A DNA stretch of 64,000 nt, from the NCBI GenBank assembly GCA_965223835.1, contig OZ245022.1, positions 124,001 through 188,000 on the forward strand, in the 5' to 3' direction. The stretch is from CAVYXZ01 sp965223835 (GTDB lineage Bacteria; Chloroflexota; Anaerolineae; Aggregatilineales; Phototrophicaceae). A model generated the notes under the pieces. The model ran no database searches. It saw only the letters and a program-made list of their open reading frames with translations, and was not told where the DNA came from. Position 1 is the stretch's first letter. Every line of letters starts with the position of its first letter. This document shows, piece after piece, positions 18,818-27,555 of the stretch. Position numbers and translations under genes: made by a program.

Positions 18818-18843
18818 AAAAACAGTGGGTATAAACCCACTGT
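18818..18843 (-). terminator. Rho-independent terminator of the NarL-type gene
   Basis: ACAGTGGGT (18822-18830), loop ATAA, ACCCACTGT (18835-18843) form a perfect 9-bp stem, followed on the minus strand by a short U run. It lies 36 bases after the response regulator stop. Confidence 0.82.
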
Positions 18844-18878
18844 CGTCCAGCCTCACCCTGCATAAGATGCCTGACAAA

Positions 18879-19562
18879 CTACTCCTTGTCGGCATGTTTC
18901 ATGGGCGGCACCAATTCGTGGATGTTGTGCTTAACCGCGTAGGCCGCCGCTTCAGCACGATTGGCAACCCCGATCTTCGCCAGCACACTGCTCACATAAT
19001 TACGAACGGTGCCCTCGCCCAAATAAAGTTTAACCGCGATTTGCCGGTTGGTTAAACCCTCGGCGACCAGACTGAGCACGGCCAATTCCTGGGGTGTCAG
19101 GTCGGCAAAGGCTGCCGCGTGTTGCGCTTCACTGGCTTTACGCATCTCGCTGAAAACGGTGGCGGTCATCGCCGGGTCGAGCATACCTTCACCACGACTG
19201 ACGCGCTCGACGGCATGAATCAGTTCGTTATCGCCAATGCGTTTGAGCACGTAACCCACTGCACCGGCCTGCACTGCGGCAAAGAGCAGTTCGTCTTCAG
19301 CATATGACGTTAACATAATCACCCGGCAGCCATCCACCGTTTGCACAATCTGACGACAGGCTTCAATGCCAGAGATGCCCGGCATCCGAATGTCCATCAC
19401 GGCGACGTTGGGTTTCATTTCCTGCGCTTTTTCGATCGCTTCTTCACCTGTCGCCGCTTCTGCGACCACCTTAAAATTACCTTGCCGTTCCAGCAGCGCT
19501 TTTAGTCCGGCACGAACAACGGCATGGTCATCAGCAACGAGGAGTCGCACAACCTGAGACAT
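18879..19562 (-). CDS. NarL/FixJ-type response regulator
   Basis: A 227-residue two-domain regulator. The receiver (5-120) has acidic VADDHAVVRAG, phospho-Asp in VAVMDIRMPG, Thr/Ser in IMLTSYAED and Lys in YVLKRIGDN. The LuxR HTH (~155-215) contains LTPQELAVLSLVAEGLTNRQ. ATG 19562 is preferred, as AGGAG sits 5 bases upstream. The divergent GAF histidine kinase 86 bases away is its probable partner. A terminator follows. Confidence 0.95.
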   Translation of the reverse strand: MSQVVRLLVADDHAVVRAGLKALLERQGNFKVVAEAATGEEAIEKAQEMKPNVAVMDIRMPGISGIEACRQIVQTVDGCRVIMLTSYAEDELLFAAVQAGAVGYVLKRIGDNELIHAVERVSRGEGMLDPAMTATVFSEMRKASEAQHAAAFADLTPQELAVLSLVAEGLTNRQIAVKLYLGEGTVRNYVSSVLAKIGVANRAEAAAYAVKHNIHELVPPMKHADKE

Positions 19563-19648
19563 GGATTCTCCTAACTTCATCTCTAAACTGCTATAATCGG
19601 CTCTGTGTAAGCGAATGATAACATAATAATAGATAATCCTGGAAACTC

Positions 19649-20794
19649 ATGAAAAGTGACAATGCTCCTGTAAAACCCAGTCAAGATGTTCTAAATCAGC
19701 TTCAGGAAATTGCGTCGGCGGTGATGTATGCAGCCGAGGGCGGTAGCGAAGAACATGTCCTGGAGCGGATTGCCCAGGTATCGCGTGAACTCGTCAAGGC
19801 GCGTTATGCAGCGCTCGGTGTGCCCGATGACAAGGGCGGCTTACGCTATTTTAAGGTTGCAGGCATGACCGCAGAAGCCATCCGCGAGATTAGCCATCTG
19901 CCAATGGGCCTCGGCCTGCTGGGCGTCATTATGAACGAACGCCGCGTCTTACGGCTGGATAATATGCAAAGCGATCCCCGTGCAGTCGGCTTCCCCACCG
20001 GCCATCCTGAAATGACTTCTTTACTCGGCGTACCGATTCAAGCTGGCTCCCAATTGATGGGCATGCTCTACCTCACCGACCGGCTTGATGGTCAACCGTT
20101 TGACGAAGCTGACCAATGGCTGGTCGAAACGATGGCTGGTTATGCGGCGTTAGCAATTGCCAGCGCACAGCTCAGCGATCAACAAAGCCGCTTGCGCATG
20201 TTGGAAGAACGCGAACGCATTGGCATGGAATTGCACGATGGCGTGATTCAATCGCTCTATGGCCTGGGTATGCAGCTTGACCTGATGCGTGTCACCGACA
20301 CGCTCGATGACCACAATGTTGACGAGGTTATCGACCAGCTCAACCAGGTGATCGAGGATATACGCCGCTACATTCTCGACCTCAAATCAGCCCGCGCCCG
20401 GACCATCCGCGAATGCTTACGTGACCTGCTCAACCGCCTGTATATTCCCAACACGTTGCGCATTGACCTCAACGCGCCGGATGAACACCCACCTTTCACA
20501 CTCAACACGTTTGATGCCCTGTGCCAGATCGCCAACGAAGCCATTAGCAATGCGGTGCGTCATGCTAGCGCCACCTGTGTAACGATTACAACCCGGCTCG
20601 ACAACCGCCAGTTTCAAATTACGATCGCCGACGATGGCATTGGCTTTGATCCGGTTGAACTCGGCGATCATGATGGGCTGGGCTTACGCAACATGGCCCA
20701 GCGTGCCCGGCTGCTGGGCGGCCACGTCGATATTGAATCAGTTCTTGATGTCGGCACCACCTTAACCATCACCGTACCTATTACAACCACCTGA
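19649..20794 (+). CDS. GAF-domain sensor histidine kinase, HisKA_3 type
   Basis: A 381-residue cytosolic kinase with an N-terminal GAF domain (~15-175), dimerisation/phosphoacceptor helix with ERIGMELHDGVIQS (His about 197), and an HATPase domain with NEAISNAVRHA (N box), ADDGIGFDP and GLGLRNMAQRA. HisKA_3 kinases pair with NarL-type regulators, and one is encoded divergently just upstream, so they are a likely two-component system. The GAF ligand is unknown; no transmembrane segment. Confidence 0.95.
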   Translation: MKSDNAPVKPSQDVLNQLQEIASAVMYAAEGGSEEHVLERIAQVSRELVKARYAALGVPDDKGGLRYFKVAGMTAEAIREISHLPMGLGLLGVIMNERRVLRLDNMQSDPRAVGFPTGHPEMTSLLGVPIQAGSQLMGMLYLTDRLDGQPFDEADQWLVETMAGYAALAIASAQLSDQQSRLRMLEERERIGMELHDGVIQSLYGLGMQLDLMRVTDTLDDHNVDEVIDQLNQVIEDIRRYILDLKSARARTIRECLRDLLNRLYIPNTLRIDLNAPDEHPPFTLNTFDALCQIANEAISNAVRHASATCVTITTRLDNRQFQITIADDGIGFDPVELGDHDGLGLRNMAQRARLLGGHVDIESVLDVGTTLTITVPITTT

Positions 20795-20914
20795 GTCAAC
20801 TGCGTCGCCAGCCGCTAGCGGTCACATCTATCACCCCGATTCCCTGCCATTGTTCATTAGAATGATTGGATTGCTTTATGGTATTCATAAAGTACGGCAA
20901 ATTCTGGAGAAATT

Positions 20915-21346
20915 ATGATGTTAGATGATGTGTTAGTTAAAGTATGGATGACCAGCCCGGTTGTTTCTATCGAACCCCAAACACCCATCAGTGAGGCGCA
21001 TCAGATGATGAAGGCCAAAGGCATTCGGCGGTTGCCAGTAGCGGAAGCCGATAAGCTGGTGGGCATCATCACCATTGGCGATGTACGGGAAGCCAGCCCA
21101 TCGGATGCAACCACACTCAGCATCTGGGAACTCAATTATCTGTGGGCACAGCTTAAAGTTGAAAACGTTATGACCCGCAATGTCGTCACCGTCGCGCCCG
21201 ATGCGCCGGTAACTGACGCCGCCCAATTGATGCTCGATAACAAGATCAGTGGCCTGCCGGTTGTTGACCAATCGGGCAAGCTCATCGGCATCCTCACCGA
21301 GTCTGACATTTTTCGGATGCTGGTGCAGTCCCGCGTGACGGGTTAA
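20915..21346 (+). CDS. CBS-pair domain protein
   Basis: A 143-residue protein with two CBS motifs, including GIRRLPVAEADKLVGIITIGD and KISGLPVVDQSGKLIGIL. GGAGA lies 5 bases before ATG 20915 (ATG 20918 is also possible). It is followed 34 bases on by a second CBS protein, so they may form a heteromeric nucleotide sensor. Convergent with nothing; located after the GAF kinase on the same strand. Confidence 0.92.
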   Translation: MMLDDVLVKVWMTSPVVSIEPQTPISEAHQMMKAKGIRRLPVAEADKLVGIITIGDVREASPSDATTLSIWELNYLWAQLKVENVMTRNVVTVAPDAPVTDAAQLMLDNKISGLPVVDQSGKLIGILTESDIFRMLVQSRVTG

Positions 21347-21380
21347 AGGCACGACCGTTGCGTGGAGGGGTCAAAGACTA

Positions 21381-21806
21381 ATGAATATTTCGGACATCAT
21401 GACCGCCCGCCCGGTAACGATTGACCAGGATGAAACTTTGCGGGTTGCATTAGAAACGATGGAACGGGTAGGCTGTCATCATCTGCCGGTCACGGGTCTT
21501 GAAGGCCATCTGGTCGGCATTTTGAGCGACCGCGACTGTCGTACCGCCCTGAATTCGCCGTATATTTTGCGCGAGCGCTGGCAGGATGATGACCTGATTA
21601 ATACCCTCGTCGTCCGGGCTATGATGACGCCCGCGCCCATCATCGTTGAACCCGACGCCCCCGCTACTGAAGCGGTTCGATTGATGCTCAAAAATCACAT
21701 TAGCTGCCTGCCAGTCATGCGCAGTGAAACCCTGGTGGGCATCATCACCACATCCGACATCCTGATTGCTTTTATGCAAACCTTGGAGCGTGAGAATCTG
21801 AAATAG
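21381..21806 (+). CDS. CBS-pair domain protein
   Basis: A 141-residue protein with two CBS motifs, including VGCHHLPVTGLEGHLVGILS and HISCLPVMRSETLVGIITTS. GGAGG occurs upstream of ATG 21381. It is a divergent tandem paralogue of the preceding gene. Nucleotide sensing is the family role; the regulated partner is unknown. Confidence 0.92.
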   Translation: MNISDIMTARPVTIDQDETLRVALETMERVGCHHLPVTGLEGHLVGILSDRDCRTALNSPYILRERWQDDDLINTLVVRAMMTPAPIIVEPDAPATEAVRLMLKNHISCLPVMRSETLVGIITTSDILIAFMQTLERENLK

Positions 21807-21965
21807 TAAGTTTTGATTCCCGCCGACTAATTTTGCCGTGCATCGACAAGGTGATGTTATCTCCCTATAGCGAGTTTAAGCTATCACTATTTCTGTTTTG
21901 TTCCTATGACTAACGCTCAATAACCCACAACGCCCTTTAACTTTACGTTTTAGGGCGATCTTCAT

Positions 21966-21983
21966 TTACTGAGCCGGACATTG
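21966..21983 (+). repeat. left terminal inverted repeat with TA target
   Basis: TTACTGAGCCGGACATTG, exact inverted match to 23531-23548. TA at 21967-21968 is the presumed target duplication. Confidence 0.8.
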
Positions 21984-22017
21984 GTTGGTAAACCTATGGC
22001 GCGCTACAATTCGCGAC

Positions 22018-23053
22018 ATGAGTAACCAAAATAACTCCAAGACAGAAGATTGGCGTGAGGCACGCCGACTGCAGGCCTGGGAACTCAAACAGAAGGGCTG
22101 GAAGCAGAAGGATATTGCTGAAGCCCTTGGCGTGACCCCTGGAGCAGTTAGCCGGTGGTTCAAACGAGCACAGCAAAGTGGTGTAACTGCACTGAAACGG
22201 CGGATAGCGCCTGGCGCTCAGCCTCGGTTAAGCTCCCAGCAGCTCAGGAAACTGCGTGGCTTGCTCGCAAAAGGGGCAGAACACTACGGTTTTCATGGCG
22301 ATGTATGGACGCATCCCCGAGTTGTCGCAGTCATTCGCCGTGAATTGGGAGTGAGTTATACACCTCGCCACGTGGGGTTTTGCTGAAGGTCATTGGCTGG
22401 ACACGGCAGAAACCGATCATGCGCCCGACACAACGGAATGAGGATCTCATCCGACACTGGCGCGATGAGATATGGCCCCAAGCCGAAAAAAAGCCGTTAA
22501 AGAGGGTCGCACTATCGTCTTCGTCGACGAAAGTGGCTTTCGTCTGCTGCCAATGTTCGTTCGTACATGGGCACCATGTGGCCAAACTCCTGTTCTTCGT
22601 ACTCCATTGCGCAAAGATCATCTCTCGGTTATTGGTGCCGTGACTTTGGCGGACAAACTGTATCTGCACATCAATCGGGAAGGCATAAAAAGCCCACAGG
22701 TCGTACGTTTTCTTCAGCACTTGCTACGGCATCTCACCGGTGAGATGCTCATCGTGTGGGATCGCTTATCAGCGCATCAAGGCAGTGTAGTGAAACAGTT
22801 TTTGGCAACGAGCGAAGCTCAGCGCATCGAAGTTTTGCTCCTGCCTCCCTACGCACCGGATCTAAACCCGTCCGAAGGTGTCTGGAGCCATTTGAAGTGT
22901 AACGAATTGAGGAATGTATGTTGCCAAAACATCGCCGAGTTATATGAAGAAATGCGCAAGGCGATCAGACGTTTACGCCACAAGCGACACGTCTTACAAG
23001 GCTGCGTTCGCCAACCAGGTTTTACGTCTGATGAGCGCTATTCGGTTTTGTAA
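22018..23053 (+). CDS. IS630-family transposase, read through two -1 frameshifts
   Basis: The reading starts at ATG 22018 with an HTH (WKQKDIAEALGVTPGAVSRW) and runs to TGA 22384-22386. A -1 step in the TTTT at 22378-22381 continues it (LLKVIGWTRQKP), and a second -1 step at A AAA AAG, 22487-22493, continues to 23053. The joined protein is about 345 residues, normal for the family. The DDE triad is intact: D in FVDESGF, D in IVWDRLSAH, E in PDLNPSEGVW. The second site is a canonical slippery heptamer and probably programmed; the first may be a mutation. Confidence 0.85.
22487..22493 (+). other. A AAA AAG slippery heptamer (-1 frameshift site)
   Basis: In the incoming frame the codons are GAA AAA AAG, so the X XXY YYZ rule is met exactly. 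A -1 slip joins WPQAEKK to AVKEGRTIVFVDE, which restores the transposase. Confidence 0.75.
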
Positions 23054-23447
23054 AGCGGTTTGCGGTGTATAAGACATTGACAATTAACCAATGATCCTCA
23101 TGTTTTGTAAGATGCAAATAATCAATCCAATCGTAAGACTCGGCACGTACAGTGGCAATATCATCATAGACATCGAGAATTGCCACATCGTAATAGAGCT
23201 TTTCCCTGGCGACCTGGGTGCCACTACCTTGTGGCGTTGCCTCCACCATATTCGCTTTGGTCAGGTGATTGAAACTCTCTTGACCAGTTTGTGGATCACG
23301 TTTCTTGCTGCGTTTTATCAAATCGGGATGTAAACAGCGCTCCATTCGTGCCTGATTGCCTTCATACCAACCTTGCATATAGTCCATAGCCGCTTGATGG
23401 ATTGCCGTGCGTTCACCAGGTTCTGCATCCGAAGTCTGAGAATGCAT
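23022..23447 (-). CDS. NTF2-like (putative lumazine-binding type) protein, IS passenger
   Basis: A 141-residue SnoaL/NTF2-fold protein: N-terminal helix ERTAIHQAAMDYMQGWYEGN, then ERCLHPDLIKR and a C-terminal strand pattern ending HWLIVNVLY, as in the lumazine-binding-like DUF family. AGGAG lies about 9 bases before the ATG. It is convergent with the transposase and its last 32 bases overlap the transposase end. It sits wholly inside the terminal repeats, so it looks like cargo. Catalytic role unknown. Confidence 0.85.
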   Translation of the reverse strand: MHSQTSDAEPGERTAIHQAAMDYMQGWYEGNQARMERCLHPDLIKRSKKRDPQTGQESFNHLTKANMVEATPQGSGTQVAREKLYYDVAILDVYDDIATVRAESYDWIDYLHLTKHEDHWLIVNVLYTANRFTKPNSAHQT

Positions 23448-23530
23448 TGCACCTTACTCCTATTAGTTTTTGACCTCTAGTATAGCTCGTGTTGAGCCGT
23501 TTGTGGCTTGCCGAGAAAAAGTTGATCGAT

Positions 23531-23548
23531 CAATGTCCGGCTCAGTAA
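23531..23548 (-). repeat. right terminal inverted repeat with TA target
   Basis: CAATGTCCGGCTCAGTAA, reverse complement of 21966-21983. It lies 84 bases upstream of the NTF2-like start. Confidence 0.8.
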
Positions 23549-23780
23549 TAGCCACTTTAGCAAGCCAAAAACCAGTTTATAATGTAATATAAACAAAACA
23601 TCCGTAATCTTTTGTGGTGAAGGAGCGAGCTTACCTGGCAAATTACTGCCGGATAAACAACATCGCTTGCTCCACAAACGGTGAAATGATTTAATGTCCA
23701 ACTATGGTACGGTATAATTCGATCATATGTTGAGCGAATGATCATTATTTTTACACCCGCCCACCGGAATTGAGGGCTTA

Positions 23781-26078
23781 ATGACCGAGACGACCATTCT
23801 GATAGTCGAAGATGAGAGCATTGTCGCGTTGGACTTGAAGACGCGCCTCCAGCGGCTCGATTATCGAGTTGTCGGCCCTGTCGCGTCGGGCAACGCGGCT
23901 GTCGAGATGGCTGTCAGCCAGCACCCCGATCTCATTTTGATGGACATCCATTTACAAGACACAATCGATGGTATTGCTGCCGCGCAGATGATCCAGGACC
24001 AGCTCAGTATCCCGATCGTCTTTCTTACCGCTCACTCCGATACAGCAACCCTGGAACGTGCCAAGCAAACCCAGTCCTATGGCTATTTGGTCAAACCCTA
24101 TAATGAGCGTGAACTTCCCACTACGATTGAGATGGCCCTCTCTCGCCACCACATGGAGCAACAGATTCAACGCCAAAATCAGCAACTCCAGAGCATTGTC
24201 AATGCGATGCCGCACGGCGTTGCCCTGATCGACGCCAGACGTAATATCTTATCAGCGAACCGCCTCGGTCAGGATGCGTTGATGGCGCTGGCAGGGCTGC
24301 GCATTGGCGACCAGCTTCAGCATTTGGGTGACCTTGATCTGACACAATTGTTCCACCATTCAAATGCTGGTCTCTGGCACGCGGCTTCGCCAGAATCGGG
24401 TAACAGTTCAGTTTTCGAAGTCACCGCATCACCCCAAGAAACCGGACACAATGACGATGGCTGGGTGCTCATCCTGCGGGATGTCACCCGCGAACGTGAG
24501 ATTGAGCAGCGTGTCCAACAACAGCAACGGCTGGCAGCAGTGGGTCAACTGGCCGCAGGCATCGCCCATGACTTTAATAATATCCTTACGATTATCTCCA
24601 TGACGTTACAACTCATCCCGCTTCGTTATCCCGATCTACAACCGGATATTCAGGAGCGGCTGGAAACCACTGCCGAACAGGTTGAGCGCGGCGCGGGTAT
24701 GATTCAACAGGTCCTCGATTTCAGTCGTCAATCGAAACTGACCCTTCAGACCTTTGATCTGGTGCCCTTTGTCAAAGAGGTCGTCAAAATGATTGATCGT
24801 GCCCTCCCGGAAAACATCAGCTTTTCATTCCGCCATAATACCGATGCTTGCATCATCACTGCCGACTCGACCCAGGTTCAACAGGTTATGATGAACCTGA
24901 TTATCAATGCCCGTGATGCCATGCCCCATGGTGGGCATTTGGACCTCAACCTCCAGCCGGTTGCTTTCGAATCCGCCAGCATTCCGCCTTTTCCCGACAT
25001 GGTGGGCAAAGCCTGGGTGCGTATGACCCTGACTGATAACGGGGTCGGTATGGCTCCCGATGTGCAAGAACACATTTTCGAGCCGTTCTTTACGACCAAG
25101 AACCGCAATCAAGGCACAGGTCTGGGTCTCGCCCAGGTATATGGCATTATTCGGCAGCATGGTGGGTTCATCGATGTGCAGAGCACGATTGGGGCAGGCA
25201 CGACCTTTACCCTTTACTGGCCGTTACCAAACGCCGCTTCAGAAACGACTGCGCTGGAAGCAGACACCGCCATTACGACCAGCCCTCGATTTGGGCGAGG
25301 CGAGACCATCCTGTTTGTCGAGGATGATATGGGTGTTCGTCAATCCACCGCTGAAATCCTGCGTCAACTGAATTTCCAGGTTATTGAAGTCGAACATGGT
25401 CAGGACGCTATCACGCTTCTGGAACAACCGGACCAGGTCATTGATCTGGTCATCACCGACATGATGATGCCTGGAATGACCGGGGTTGACCTGTGTCGTT
25501 TTGTGAAGCGGCAAATGCCCGACCTCGAGGTCATCCTTTTGACGGGCTATGCGCCTGAAGCGTTCACGGGCGAACTACAGACCGCTGGCTTTGCCCACAT
25601 CCTGGAGAAGCCGTTTACGGTGCAGAAGCTGGTTGAAAACATTCATGAGACGTTGCAAGCAGCGCCCAGCGTTACCCGGTGGGTGGATACCCAACAACTT
25701 GAAGCAATCAATCGCCCACAAGAACCCACGTTGATGCCAACCGAGGCCGGTGTGCTGCATTTACAGATCGTCGGCACTGAAACCCCGCTCGTCCTCCCCG
25801 CTGATGGCGACCATATTCTGGGGCGGGAAGCCGGTGATGAAACTAGCACCGATGTACCGCTGGTTGACCTCACCCCTTATCACGCCAAAGATCTCGGTGT
25901 ATCGCGCCAGCATGCCCGTATCCAAGTTCAGGAGTCGGGGTACAGTCTCGAAGATCTGGGCAGCCGCAATGGAACCCAGGTGAACGGGCATCGATTGACG
26001 CCGCTCCAACCATATACGCTGCGGCCTGGTGACTGTATCTCGGTAGGTGAGTTGATTCTCTTTGTCTATTTTGTATAA
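23781..26078 (+). CDS. hybrid histidine kinase with C-terminal FHA domain
   Basis: A 765-residue cytosolic protein. In order: receiver (1-120; Asp in LILMDIHLQD, Lys in YLVKPYNE), PAS-like (~125-235), HisKA with AAGIAHDFNNILTI (His ~262), HATPase with NLIINARDAMPHGG and GTGLGLAQVYGI (~330-485), a second receiver (~508-625; VITDMMMPG, ILEKPFT), and an FHA domain (~668-765) with ILGRE, SRQHARI and LEDLGSRNGTQVNG. FHA binds phosphothreonine; a fusion to a hybrid kinase would link His-Asp and Ser/Thr signalling. The start follows GAGGG. No cognate output regulator is adjacent. Confidence 0.93.
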   Translation: MTETTILIVEDESIVALDLKTRLQRLDYRVVGPVASGNAAVEMAVSQHPDLILMDIHLQDTIDGIAAAQMIQDQLSIPIVFLTAHSDTATLERAKQTQSYGYLVKPYNERELPTTIEMALSRHHMEQQIQRQNQQLQSIVNAMPHGVALIDARRNILSANRLGQDALMALAGLRIGDQLQHLGDLDLTQLFHHSNAGLWHAASPESGNSSVFEVTASPQETGHNDDGWVLILRDVTREREIEQRVQQQQRLAAVGQLAAGIAHDFNNILTIISMTLQLIPLRYPDLQPDIQERLETTAEQVERGAGMIQQVLDFSRQSKLTLQTFDLVPFVKEVVKMIDRALPENISFSFRHNTDACIITADSTQVQQVMMNLIINARDAMPHGGHLDLNLQPVAFESASIPPFPDMVGKAWVRMTLTDNGVGMAPDVQEHIFEPFFTTKNRNQGTGLGLAQVYGIIRQHGGFIDVQSTIGAGTTFTLYWPLPNAASETTALEADTAITTSPRFGRGETILFVEDDMGVRQSTAEILRQLNFQVIEVEHGQDAITLLEQPDQVIDLVITDMMMPGMTGVDLCRFVKRQMPDLEVILLTGYAPEAFTGELQTAGFAHILEKPFTVQKLVENIHETLQAAPSVTRWVDTQQLEAINRPQEPTLMPTEAGVLHLQIVGTETPLVLPADGDHILGREAGDETSTDVPLVDLTPYHAKDLGVSRQHARIQVQESGYSLEDLGSRNGTQVNGHRLTPLQPYTLRPGDCISVGELILFVYFV

Positions 26079-26151
26079 CCTCATTGTAAAGTAGATTTTT
26101 AGCGCAGTCGCCAATCCGGGTCAGCTTGCTTTACCAACCACAGGTTCGTTC

Positions 26152-26168
26152 CTTGCCAATTAGGCAAG
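26152..26168. terminator. weak bidirectional hairpin between convergent genes
   Basis: CTTGCC, loop AATTA, GGCAAG: a 6-bp stem between the convergent hybrid kinase and glycosyltransferase genes. The U-tract is poor, so termination is only possible. Confidence 0.35.
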
Positions 26169-26273
26169 CGAAACTTCTTAACCATAGCGTGGGCTTAAGT
26201 GGCAAGATGCTTCGACCACGACAAGCTGTGCAGACAGAAAACATTGCGTACCGAACCAATTGTCCCGGACCAA

Positions 26274-27482
26274 TTAAACGGGCGCAGCCTGCCTTTGCCC
26301 AATGAACGCTTCAATCTCATCAACCGCCCTTAAATACCCGCCAGCATCTTTGAGCGTTTGACCATAATACCGGGCATTCTGCTGAAAATTTGGATTACGC
26401 CGTACCGTCGCGAGTGCTGTCCGCAATGCCGGTACTGAGACTTCACCGCGAGGATACCCATCGCTGAGCAGCAGGCCACAGCCCGTTTCTGCTACCCGTT
26501 TACCATTGACATATTGTTCCATCTGCTGCGGAATCACGATTTCCGGCACGCCATAATATAAGCCCTCATGCACGCTGTTCATGCCACCATGCGTAATCAA
26601 AACACTGGCCCGCTGCAAAATCGCCAGTTGTGGGACCTGATTGTGCACCATGAAATTCGCGGGAATGGGGCCGAGGCTTTCGATCGCGGTATGTTGGCCG
26701 ACCGCCAATACAAACTGTGCCGGGTCATCGGCAAACGCGGCGAAAGCTGTTTGATAAAACGTCTGATTGAGGTGATTAATCGTTCCCAGCGAGATATAAA
26801 TCACGTCGTTCGCTGTCAGATCATCAAATGGAAAATCACCGGTTCGCGTATGCGGTGCAATGGCTGCACCCACAAAGCGAAAGCGCTCATCCACGAACCG
26901 GTTTGGGGCATGAAATTCGGCTGAAGTAAATACAATATTCAAATCGGCATATTCGGTGATGCCGCCGACGTTTTCCTTGCCGTACGCACGGGCCAGACCA
27001 CGCTTCCAACGTAGGAGACGGGGCAGATAGGGAATAGCCGAACGCACATGGCGTAGCAGTGTCCTCCAACCTAAATAGCCCTGCAGCCCATCCAGGACAA
27101 AGTGCGTAATCAAGCAAATGGCTGGAATCTGGTGAACGCGCGCCGCGATGTAACCCCACATCGTCGTCGTATCATAGACGATAAGGTCCGGGCGTTCACG
27201 CCCAATTTCCTCGACAATGAATGCTGTCAGTGGAATGCTTACTTCAGCAAAAAACAGTGAAGCGTGTATCATTTCCTTCATGCGTTCCGCAATTTCCCGT
27301 GAAGTGGGCAGCGGTTCAGGATAGGGGCAGAATTGCACACCAGTTGGCTCCACCTTGTCGCGGAATTCCTCGGCATTGTAATACAATACCTCATGTCCTC
27401 GTGCGACCAATTCTTGAAGCACCGGTAGCGTCGGGTTGGTATGACCATGTGCCCAGATACCGATGAACGCGATCTTCGCCAC
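26274..27482 (-). CDS. MGT-type glycosyltransferase (GT1 family)
   Basis: About 402 residues of the GT-B macrolide-glycosyltransferase family. The N-terminal acceptor domain opens AFIGIWAHGHTNPTLPV, and the C-terminal donor domain has ITHGGMNSVHEGLYYGVP (sugar-nucleotide motif) and PQQMEQYVNGKRV. It transfers a sugar from UDP/TDP-sugar to a small hydrophobic acceptor. GTG 27482 is preferred because GAGGTG sits at good spacing; GTG 27491 is the longer option. Acceptor unknown. Confidence 0.9.
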   Translation of the reverse strand: MAKIAFIGIWAHGHTNPTLPVLQELVARGHEVLYYNAEEFRDKVEPTGVQFCPYPEPLPTSREIAERMKEMIHASLFFAEVSIPLTAFIVEEIGRERPDLIVYDTTTMWGYIAARVHQIPAICLITHFVLDGLQGYLGWRTLLRHVRSAIPYLPRLLRWKRGLARAYGKENVGGITEYADLNIVFTSAEFHAPNRFVDERFRFVGAAIAPHTRTGDFPFDDLTANDVIYISLGTINHLNQTFYQTAFAAFADDPAQFVLAVGQHTAIESLGPIPANFMVHNQVPQLAILQRASVLITHGGMNSVHEGLYYGVPEIVIPQQMEQYVNGKRVAETGCGLLLSDGYPRGEVSVPALRTALATVRRNPNFQQNARYYGQTLKDAGGYLRAVDEIEAFIGQRQAAPV

Positions 27483-27555
27483 GATAATCACCTCATATGC
27501 TATACAAACTTACCCACAGTATAGCATATTTTTAGGTATTTCTAAATCTTTATTT

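Larger units (their letters stand above)
21969..23545 (+). mobile_element. IS630-family element with apparent passenger gene
   Basis: The ends are CTGAGCCGGACATTG at 21969-21983 and its exact reverse complement at 23531-23545. Each is flanked by TA (21967-21968 and 23546-23547), the target that IS630/Tc1 elements duplicate; with the flanks the repeat is 18 bases perfect. Inside are the frameshifted transposase (22018-23053) and, convergent to it, an NTF2-like gene. At 1,577 bases it is about 0.4-0.5 kb longer than a simple IS630 copy. The family call rests on the transposase DDE motifs. Confidence 0.75.
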
